Assembly: GCA_018065815.1 (NCBI GenBank)
Contig: JAGHSP010000278.1
Location: 1 to 24,987 of the forward strand
Length of the DNA: 24,987 bases
Direction of reading: 5' to 3'
Source of the DNA: Candidatus Sodaliphilus limicaballi
GTDB taxonomy: Bacteria; Bacteroidota; Bacteroidia; Bacteroidales; Muribaculaceae
The stretch's first letter is position 1, and every line of letters begins with the position of its first letter. Below, piece by piece: positions 6,890 to 13,849 of this stretch. Position numbers and translations under genes: made by a program. The notes beneath the pieces are model-generated. The model had not been told where the DNA came from and searched no databases. It saw only the letters and a list, made by a program, of their open reading frames with translations.

Positions 6890-8206
6890 ATGTTTAAACG
6901 TAAGATAACAAGCATATTAAAGGACTGGAAAAGCGACCCTGACAGAAATCCCATCATTGTGAAAGGATGCCGCCAGTGTGGAAAGACATTCTCGGTAAAG
7001 GATTTTGCCTATAAAAACTACAAGAATGTTATCTACATGGATTTCCATGAGCAGCAGGGGTTGCGCGAACTTTTTGCCGACTCGTTGACCGTGGACTATC
7101 TCACGATGGCAATCTCGGCAGCAATGCCCGATGCCGTGTTTGCCCCGCATGAGACATGCATCATCTTTGATGAAATACAAGAGTGCCCCCGGGCACGCAC
7201 TTCGCTCAAGTATTTTAAGCTCGATGGGCGATATGACGTTATCTGCACAGGGTCATTGCTCGGCGTGAACGGTTACAACTCGTCGATGGAATCCATCCCC
7301 GTGGGATATGAAACAGTCATTGACATGTACCCCATGGACTTCGAGGAATGGCTATGGGCCAACGGCATCAAGCAATCGGTTTTTGATTTCCTGAAAAAAT
7401 CGCTTGTTGACGAGACACCTGTCGCCACAGCAATACACAACAGAATGCGACAATTGCTTCTGGAATACGTGATCGTGGGCGGCATGCCACGAGCGGTGAG
7501 CACATTCCTTGACACGCACGACGTGAACAGGATGATTGTCGTGCAGCGTGGCATCGTGGACGATTACAAGAGCGACATGGTCAAGTATGCTCGTTCCGAA
7601 GACCGCTCACGCATCAGGGAATGTTTTGACTCCATTCCTCGCCAGCTGGCACGCGACAACAAGAAATTCACCTACTCGGTTGTGAGAAAAGGCGGCCGCA
7701 GCAAGGAATATACAGGATGCCTTCAATGGATAGAAGATGCTGGCATCGTGAGGCGGTGTCACAACCTCATGATCACAGAGCTGCCGCTGGGAGGCAATGC
7801 ATTGCAAGACTGCTTCAAGATTTACATGGCCGACACAGGGCTTTTTGTGAGTATGCTTGACGATGGAACGCAGTTGGATATTTTACAAGGACGGCTCAAT
7901 GGCTATAAAGGTGCAATATATGAAAACCTGCTTGCCGACATACTGGGAAAAATGGGACGCAAGTTATATTATTTCCAAAAGACAGATAGCCTTGAAATTG
8001 ACTTTGTGATGAGATATAAGGGCGAGTGCACTCCAGTAGAATGCAAGGCAAGGACAGGTAATGCCAAGTCGATGCGCACGTTGCTTAATCATCCCGAGAA
8101 GTACCATGTGTATAACGCCATCAAGCTGGGCGACTACAATGTGGGGCGTGACGGAGCATTGCTCACTTTGCCCATATACATGGCATTCCTTCTCACAGAG
8201 GTATAA
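6890..8206 (+). CDS. AAA ATPase with C-terminal DUF4143 / nuclease-like domain
   Basis: A 438-residue cytoplasmic protein. The N-terminal ATPase has Walker A GCRQCGKT (26-33), Walker B IIFDEIQECP (91-100), and a sensor-like VICTGSLLG (117-125). A winged-helix-like middle part follows. The C-terminal domain has the DUF4143 hallmarks: YMADTGLF, GAIYENLLADIL, and a PD-(D/E)xK-like core with E369-I-D371 and E384-C-K386. The family is abundant and multi-copy in Bacteroidales, and its function is not established. The nuclease-like residues are intact, so DNA cleavage is conceivable but untested. It stands alone behind its own promoter and the 33-bp array and ends at a strong terminator. By eye it is less GC-rich than the lepB operon. 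A role in mobile-element biology or defence is speculation. Confidence 0.88.
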   Translation: MFKRKITSILKDWKSDPDRNPIIVKGCRQCGKTFSVKDFAYKNYKNVIYMDFHEQQGLRELFADSLTVDYLTMAISAAMPDAVFAPHETCIIFDEIQECPRARTSLKYFKLDGRYDVICTGSLLGVNGYNSSMESIPVGYETVIDMYPMDFEEWLWANGIKQSVFDFLKKSLVDETPVATAIHNRMRQLLLEYVIVGGMPRAVSTFLDTHDVNRMIVVQRGIVDDYKSDMVKYARSEDRSRIRECFDSIPRQLARDNKKFTYSVVRKGGRSKEYTGCLQWIEDAGIVRRCHNLMITELPLGGNALQDCFKIYMADTGLFVSMLDDGTQLDILQGRLNGYKGAIYENLLADILGKMGRKLYYFQKTDSLEIDFVMRYKGECTPVECKARTGNAKSMRTLLNHPEKYHVYNAIKLGDYNVGRDGALLTLPIYMAFLLTEV

Positions 8207-8278
8207 CCTGCCGGCACGCTCGGCACGCCCACCGCATCTTGATTGCGTTTTTGAGGGGCGTGTGGGACTAAATAAACG

Positions 8279-8318
8279 ACGCCGGCCCGGTTCTTGTGAT
8301 TAAGAACCGGGCCGGTGT
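8279..8318. terminator. Strong bidirectional terminator hairpin
   Basis: A 17-bp stem, perfect except for G-U pairs, joins 8279-8295 (ACGCCGGCCCGGTTCTT) and 8302-8318 (AAGAACCGGGCCGGTGT) around a 6-nt loop. It lies between the convergent ATPase and PorZ-like genes. TGTTTTAT follows at 8321 on the plus strand, and TTTATTT follows on the minus strand. It should stop transcription from both sides. Confidence 0.85.
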
Positions 8319-8337
8319 TATGTTTTATGGTCCCTCG

Positions 8338-10659
8338 TCACTTGAGGACGAGGAATGTTGCCACAGGCTTCTGCTCGCCATCGCCTTGTGCCGCCATGAC
8401 GGTGTAGAGGCCCGGTGCCACACGCTCGCCGGTTGCGTCGGCGCAGTCCCATGAGCACGAACCGTTGTCGCTAGCGAGTTCCTTGACCACAGCGCCGCCG
8501 GGGGCAACGATGCTCACGTGCGAATCTTCCATGAGCCCGCTGATGGTGACAAAACCTGTGTAGTCGGGCTTAACGGGGTTGGGGAACACGTTCACATTGT
8601 TGTAGTCGCTGGCCGATGCATTTGCGTCGAGGAAGTACTCAACGACACCGTTCATAGTGACGATGAGTGCTGATTTAGTGACAGGGTTATAAGAGATGTC
8701 ATAGATGCAGTTGTTGGGCAGGATGCTGTTGCTGGTGTCGAAGTGGTTGAGGATCTTCGAGCCGTCGTTGTTCACGATGTAGAAACCGTTAGTGCGGGTG
8801 CCCAGCAGCTTGTGTCCCACCGAGTCCTCGGTGATGCAGTTCACCTGTATGCCCTCGAGCAGATATTCCTCGCTCATTCCGTCCTCGCTCATCACCTTGA
8901 GGTGGTTGGCGAGCATCTCTCCCTTGAAAGCGTCGGCGGGGTTAAACGAGATCACGCCCGAGCTTGTTCCCATCCACACGTCGCCGTTGCTGGCTGCATG
9001 GAGACAGAGGATGTAGTCGCATGAGAAAGCCTTGCCGTCGGTGCAGCGGAACTGTGTGAACGAGCGCGAGTCGGGCATCTTGGTGATGTCGCCCTTGCTG
9101 TCCCACATCACCAGGGGTTTCTGGTAATGTCCAGAGGTATATACCTTGATGTCGCTGTTCTTTGCCACCACAAAGCTGCTTGACTTGAAGAATCCCACTT
9201 CCATGTTGGGCACGTTGAAGAGATACCAGTCGGCCTTTGTTACCTTGGCGGGGTCGTCAAACTTGTTCTTGGGCAGCACTGCCACGGTCTTGTTGCTGGT
9301 TTGGTAAGATTGGGCCAGCCACAGGTTGCCCTCGCCGTCGATAGCCGTTGCGGGTTTGTATTTGTCGTTGAGGGGCGTGTTAGTTCCGCTCACATAGGTG
9401 TTGACCACTGTGCCGTTGACCACGTGTGCCACACCGGCAGCGCGTGTGGCCACCACATAGGAGTTCTCGGTGCCGGGGATGAAGTTGAGCCAGTAGTTGC
9501 CTTGGTAGCCTTCACCTTTATAGTATATGGGGAAGTTGGCAGGGGTCACGTCTTCCCAGCTGTTGCCGTCGTAAGTCCAGATTTCGGTCTTGGCGCCCTT
9601 GTTGGCGCTAGAGAGCACGCCGTTGTCGCTTGTCGAAGCCAGGTAGGTCTTGCCATCGCCGGGGTTGAATGTGGTCCAGTAGGCAGTGGTGGAGATACCT
9701 ATGCCGTTGAGTTTTTTCGGGTCGTTTTCGCCTTGCTTTGCAAGTCCCTTGGCGCTCAACGCCCACACAGAGCCGTCGCCGTTGGGGTTGCATGTGAGCA
9801 GTTCGTTGACGCACTGCGTCTTCACGGGATTGCCGCCCTGTGCATCGGTGGTGATGTAGAAGTTGGCATCGGGGAAGTTGGCGATGAAGCCGGTGGGTGT
9901 GCGCTGGATGTTGGTCGCGCGGTTGTCGGCCAGTCGTGTCAGGGTTTGCGCGGTGCCATCGAGCGTGCACAGTTCAAGCGTGTTCTTTGTGTTGATGAAG
10001 AAGTGCTTGTCGTCGATGGGCGTTACCTGTCCGTTGGCGAGATAGATGCTCGGTGAGAAGTTGCGGTGCGATGTGGTCACCTCGCGCGGGTTGCTGGTAA
10101 AGACATATCTCAAGCCCGAGTCGGTCGCATTGCCCAGCACGAGCATGTTGCCCACGTGTGCCACGGTGTTGAGTTTCACGCCGTAGATGTGCGACTCCTT
10201 GATGACAAATTTCTCGTCGTCAAGCACCACAAAACCGAAGTCGGTGGCGATGTAGGCGTGTGAGTCGTCAAATGTGACATGATTGATAGCCTTGGTCTGT
10301 GTGATCACAGCGTCCTTGATTTCGGGAACATTGACCACTCGCCCGTCGGCAAGGATGATGTCAATGTTGGAGTTGTCATAGACGAGCATCACATAGTTTT
10401 TCAAGTCGTTGTAGTACATGTTCACCACCGAGATGTCGCTCAGCATGTTGGAGTTGTTGAGCGTTTCGGTAGAGTTGCTTTCCTTGTCGTAGCAGTACAC
10501 CGTGTTGCTCACCAGGTAGTACACCTTGTCGCCAGTGTCGATGTTGTTTTGCAACTTCGTTGCCACAAAGTAGGGGTGCACTTTCCAGTTGTTGCTGCTC
10601 TGCGCCCATGCAATGAGAGGCATAGCGAGCACTAGGAGAGATAAAAGAAATTTTGCCAT
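8338..10659 (-). CDS. PorZ-like beta-propeller protein with T9SS C-terminal domain (paralog 3)
   Basis: The start is placed at the ATG at 10659 because it opens a proper signal peptide (MAKFLLSLLVLAMPLIAWAQ). An ATG 45 bp further upstream would add a polar leader and overlap the preceding gene. The 773-residue product has the PorZ N-terminal propeller pattern: WKVHPYF, LSDISVVNMYY, KAINHVTFDDSHAYIATDFG, VVLDDEKFVIKES. A second propeller contains two-component-regulator-type blades (GNLWLAQSY, GDVWMGTSSGVISFNP, GHKLLGTRTNGFYIVNN). The last ~82 residues are a T9SS-type domain (VFPNPVKPDYTG ... ATFLVLK). PorZ is a surface component of the T9SS attachment complex in Porphyromonas. This copy is closer to its immediate upstream neighbour than to the third paralog. 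The stop is followed by the bidirectional terminator. Confidence 0.8.
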   Translation of the reverse strand: MAKFLLSLLVLAMPLIAWAQSSNNWKVHPYFVATKLQNNIDTGDKVYYLVSNTVYCYDKESNSTETLNNSNMLSDISVVNMYYNDLKNYVMLVYDNSNIDIILADGRVVNVPEIKDAVITQTKAINHVTFDDSHAYIATDFGFVVLDDEKFVIKESHIYGVKLNTVAHVGNMLVLGNATDSGLRYVFTSNPREVTTSHRNFSPSIYLANGQVTPIDDKHFFINTKNTLELCTLDGTAQTLTRLADNRATNIQRTPTGFIANFPDANFYITTDAQGGNPVKTQCVNELLTCNPNGDGSVWALSAKGLAKQGENDPKKLNGIGISTTAYWTTFNPGDGKTYLASTSDNGVLSSANKGAKTEIWTYDGNSWEDVTPANFPIYYKGEGYQGNYWLNFIPGTENSYVVATRAAGVAHVVNGTVVNTYVSGTNTPLNDKYKPATAIDGEGNLWLAQSYQTSNKTVAVLPKNKFDDPAKVTKADWYLFNVPNMEVGFFKSSSFVVAKNSDIKVYTSGHYQKPLVMWDSKGDITKMPDSRSFTQFRCTDGKAFSCDYILCLHAASNGDVWMGTSSGVISFNPADAFKGEMLANHLKVMSEDGMSEEYLLEGIQVNCITEDSVGHKLLGTRTNGFYIVNNDGSKILNHFDTSNSILPNNCIYDISYNPVTKSALIVTMNGVVEYFLDANASASDYNNVNVFPNPVKPDYTGFVTISGLMEDSHVSIVAPGGAVVKELASDNGSCSWDCADATGERVAPGLYTVMAAQGDGEQKPVATFLVLK

Positions 10660-10687
10660 ATTAGATATAAATATACTGTTGTTTTTT

Positions 10688-13015
10688 TTACTTGATAACG
10701 ACAAACTTGCTCACTACGCTTGAGCCATTGCCACCCTCGTTCTGCGATGCGATGACAAAATACACGCCGGTGCTCACACGGTTACCGCCGTCGTTGCAGC
10801 AGTCCCATGTGCACATGCCGCCCTCGCTCTTGAGCTGCTTGACCACGTTGCCGGCGCTGTCGGCAATCTTCACCAGCGAGTTTTCCATGAGTCCGGCAAT
10901 GGTCACGAGCGTGCCGTCCTCGGGTCGCACGGGATTGGGGAACACATGCACGTTGCTGTAGTCGGGGCTAGCCGGAACCACGTCGGTGAAGTACTCCATC
11001 ACTCCGTTGCTGGTCACGATATACACAGAGTTGTTGTCGGAATTGCAGCTCACGCTGTAGATGGTGTTAGACACGAGCGGGCTGTTGTCGATGTTGAAAG
11101 ACTTGAGAATCTCGGTGCCGTTGGCGCTCACCAGGAACAAGCCGTTGGAGTTGGTGCCTATCCACTTGCGTCCCGATGCATCGGTGGTGATGCAGTTGAT
11201 TTCCATACCGTCGAGCAGGTAGTCGGCCAGATTGGTGCCGTCGTTGCGGGGCACCTTGAAACGTGTCACGTGGAAACCAGACTTGAAAGCCTCGGCGGGG
11301 TCAAACTTCACCAGGCCGCTTGTTGTTCCCATCCAGATGGTGCCGTCGATGTCGGCCGAGAAGCAACGTATGTAACTCCACTCATACTTGAGTCCGTCCT
11401 GGTCAACCAGCTCGGTCGCCGCAAAAATCTTGGTAGCGGGAGTGGTGGTCTTGATGTTGCCGCCGTCGTTCCATATCACCAGCGGACCCATGTACTCACC
11501 TGCGGTGAACACCTTGATGTTGCTCTTCTTGCTGATGACAAGGTTTGAACGCTTGAACGACTCGGCTTTTGTCTTGACGCCGTTCACCGTGGGAGTGAGC
11601 CAGTCTTCCTTGGTCACTGCTGCGGGGTTGGCAAGCTTTGCCTTGGGCAGGATCATCACGGGACAATTGTTGGTGCTGCTTGACTGCACGGCATAGAAGT
11701 TGCCTGCTTCGTCAAATCCTATTGCCGCCATGTACTTGCTGCCGCGGGGCATGTTGTTCATGTGGTAAACATTGGCCATCTTGCCGTCCTTGACGTGGCA
11801 AATGCCCACGCGGCTGGTGCTGAACAGGTACTCGCTTGTGCTGCCGGGCACCATCACGGGGCAGTAGTTGCCCTGCTGTCCGCTGTAAGGAGGCACGCCG
11901 TCGGGGGTCACGTCGTCCCAGTCGTCACCGTCATAGGTCCATATCTCGGTCTTGGCGTCGGGTATAGCGCTGGATAACACCACGTTGTCGCAAGTGCTTG
12001 ACAGATATAGTTTCTTGTCGCCAGGGTTATATACGCTCCAGAACGTAATGCCCTCGATGCCTATGGATGTGGGCTTGAAGTAGTTGTTCTCGTCGCCCAT
12101 CTTGTGCAGGCCGTTCTTGTTGAGTCCCCACACCGTGCCGTCGTTGCCGGCTGTCACCAGGTCGCCTAGCGGAGCCTCGTGCGATTGCACTTCGCTGCCA
12201 GCGGCGTTGGTGGTGATGTATTTCTTTGCGTCGGGGCAGCTGGCTATGTAGCCGGTCTTGGTTTTGAGCACCTGCACTGTGCGGCTGGGCTCTACCACTT
12301 GCGCGGTCACGGTGCCGGCAGCATCGATTTCGCACAGTTCCAGGGCAGTGTTCGACGCCATAAAGAAATGCGTGTCGTCGATGGGCGTGAGTTGCACGTT
12401 GGCACGGCTGATGCCTGTTGCGGCATATTGGTCGAGCGTCTCGCGGTGCTTGGCTTCCTCGCCCACCATGATGACGCCGTCCTGGGCGATGACAATCCAC
12501 TTGCCCACGTGGGCCACGCTCGACAGGTTCTTGCCGTAGATGCGCGACTCCTTGACGATGTGCTTGCTGTCGTCGATCACGACATAGCCAAACTTGGTTG
12601 CTGCATAGGCATACTTGCTGTCAAACGAGATGTGGTTGATGCCCTTTGATGCCGAGAGCGTTGCGTTCTTGATATCGACCATATTGGTCACCTTGCCGTC
12701 GCCGTTCACCACGTCCATGTTGCCGTTGTCATAGGTAACAATCACCATCTTGCGGGTCTCGTCATAGTAGGCTCCGGTGACTGCCACGTCGCTCAGGTAG
12801 TTGCTCTTGTTGAGGGCTTCGTTTTCCTGGGTGTCCTTGTAGTAGCAAAACAGGTTGTTGCTTGCCAGGTAGTACACCCTGTCGCCGGCATCAATGGAGT
12901 TCTGCGCCTTGGCTCCGGCAAAGAGCGGGTGAATCTTCCACGTGTCGGTAATGCGTTGCGCGCCCATCACGCTGGGCAATGCAAGGGCAAAGAGTAGAAA
13001 TATTTTTTTAACCAT
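10688..13015 (-). CDS. PorZ-like beta-propeller protein with T9SS C-terminal domain (paralog 2)
   Basis: A 775-residue protein with a signal peptide (MVKKIFLLFALALPSVMGAQ, cleavage near residue 19). PorZ-type N-terminal propeller features are WKIHPLF, ASNNLFCYYKDTQE, LSDVAVTGAYYDE, KGINHISFDSKYAYAATKFG and VVIDDSKHIVKES. A second propeller has GTIWMGTTSGLVKFDP and GRKWIGTNSNGLFLVS blades. The C-terminal ~84 residues are a T9SS-type beta domain starting VFPNPVRPEDG and ending KFVVIK. It lies 28 bp upstream of paralog 3, almost certainly on the same transcript. The 286-bp spacer upstream (13016-13301) may hold its promoter, though I see no exact TAnnTTTG there. The family call is firm; whether it works in T9SS like true PorZ or is a diverged surface protein is inferred. 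Confidence 0.82.
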   Translation of the reverse strand: MVKKIFLLFALALPSVMGAQRITDTWKIHPLFAGAKAQNSIDAGDRVYYLASNNLFCYYKDTQENEALNKSNYLSDVAVTGAYYDETRKMVIVTYDNGNMDVVNGDGKVTNMVDIKNATLSASKGINHISFDSKYAYAATKFGYVVIDDSKHIVKESRIYGKNLSSVAHVGKWIVIAQDGVIMVGEEAKHRETLDQYAATGISRANVQLTPIDDTHFFMASNTALELCEIDAAGTVTAQVVEPSRTVQVLKTKTGYIASCPDAKKYITTNAAGSEVQSHEAPLGDLVTAGNDGTVWGLNKNGLHKMGDENNYFKPTSIGIEGITFWSVYNPGDKKLYLSSTCDNVVLSSAIPDAKTEIWTYDGDDWDDVTPDGVPPYSGQQGNYCPVMVPGSTSEYLFSTSRVGICHVKDGKMANVYHMNNMPRGSKYMAAIGFDEAGNFYAVQSSSTNNCPVMILPKAKLANPAAVTKEDWLTPTVNGVKTKAESFKRSNLVISKKSNIKVFTAGEYMGPLVIWNDGGNIKTTTPATKIFAATELVDQDGLKYEWSYIRCFSADIDGTIWMGTTSGLVKFDPAEAFKSGFHVTRFKVPRNDGTNLADYLLDGMEINCITTDASGRKWIGTNSNGLFLVSANGTEILKSFNIDNSPLVSNTIYSVSCNSDNNSVYIVTSNGVMEYFTDVVPASPDYSNVHVFPNPVRPEDGTLVTIAGLMENSLVKIADSAGNVVKQLKSEGGMCTWDCCNDGGNRVSTGVYFVIASQNEGGNGSSVVSKFVVIK

Positions 13016-13301
13016 GCGATAATTGTTTTGTATTCAGCGTCGTGCGGTGCGTTTATATACGCGTGGGCGTACCTGCGCGCGCACGATGACATAATAATCC
13101 TATTCTTATAACGAGAAAAATAAGTCTAAATTATTCAAATTCAAATATTTTTTTTCGTCGGGCGCCAATAGTCAAAGAAACAGATTTTTTCTCCAGAAAT
13201 AAAAATTAAGTTTCGGATGTTAAAACACATTGAGTTTCACATGCTAAGGTTGAGTCAATTATTGCAGTCTGGTTAAAATTGTGAGAGTTCTGGCAGCGGC
13301 T

Positions 13302-13760
13302 TCACAATTTGAGATGCGCTGTGGCGGTGCGTCCTGCGTGATTGGTAAACGAGAACAAAGCCCACTCGCCGGTGAGCTCGCTCTCATATCTCACGTGCAG
13401 CGTTTTCGCGGGCAGCCGTAATTGAGCTGTGCCGTCGAGCTTGTCGTCGCTTGCCGCGTGTGTCGATAGGCCTTTCTTTTCCACTATGCGCAACTTGTCG
13501 CCCACGGTGGTCGCCACCACGTTCACCGTGTCGCCGGCCGGCAGCGGGATGCCGTTGCGCAGCAGCATCACGGTCCCGTCGTCGAGGGCGTGCAGTGCCA
13601 CCAGGCCGTCGTCGCAGGTCACGCACGGGTTGAGCGCCATAGGCACTATCTCGGTGCTTGCCGGGCCTTCCTCTTTCTTGCCGAACAGCAACGCTATGAG
13701 CGACACGGCAACGGCAAATGACATGACGTAAAATTCGGTGGAGTTTACTTCAATGACCAT
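13302..13760 (-). CDS. Small single-pass membrane protein of unknown function
   Basis: I do not recognise this 152-residue protein. Residues ~9-26 form one membrane segment (FYVMSFAVAVSLIALLFG), followed by charged GKKEEG. The C-terminal ~110 residues look beta-rich, with a CVTC motif (C46, C49), LRNGIPLPAGDTV, and a closing strand RTATAHLKL. There is no cleavable signal. It is co-oriented with the PorZ-like genes and lies between paralogs 1 and 2: 89 bp after the stop of paralog 1, with a hairpin in between, and 286 bp before paralog 2. Its codon use looks like its neighbours and the frame is clean, so it is probably a real gene. The position suggests a partner of the PorZ-like proteins; no function can be assigned. 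Confidence 0.65.
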   Translation of the reverse strand: MVIEVNSTEFYVMSFAVAVSLIALLFGKKEEGPASTEIVPMALNPCVTCDDGLVALHALDDGTVMLLRNGIPLPAGDTVNVVATTVGDKLRIVEKKGLSTHAASDDKLDGTAQLRLPAKTLHVRYESELTGEWALFSFTNHAGRTATAHLKL

Positions 13761-13782
13761 GTGGTATTGTATTTACACAAAA

Positions 13783-13814
13783 TCTAGATATCCGGATGGA
13801 GCCGGATACCTAGA
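13783..13814 (-). terminator. Hairpin after PorZ-like paralog 1
   Basis: A 13-bp stem with one mismatch: 13783-13795 (TCTAGATATCCGG) pairs with 13802-13814 (CCGGATACCTAGA) around a 6-nt loop. On the minus strand it begins 35 nt after the paralog 1 stop and is followed by TTTTGTGT, a weak U-tract. It could be a partial terminator or an mRNA-stabilising structure between paralog 1 and the small membrane gene. Confidence 0.55.
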
Positions 13815-13849
13815 CTGTTCTGTTACAGGCATGTGCCCTGCATTGATTA

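Noticed and set aside
10660..10704. Upstream ATG at 10704 as the start of PorZ-like paralog 3.
   Set aside because: It would place 15 polar residues before the signal peptide and overlap the preceding gene by 17 bp. The ATG at 10659 gives a standard signal peptide and a length matching the paralogs.
13025..13090. GC-rich short inverted repeats (TACGC-GTGG-GCGTA, GCGCGCGC) upstream of PorZ-like paralog 2.
   Set aside because: The stems are very short and overlapping, and no promoter or regulator site can be fixed to them.
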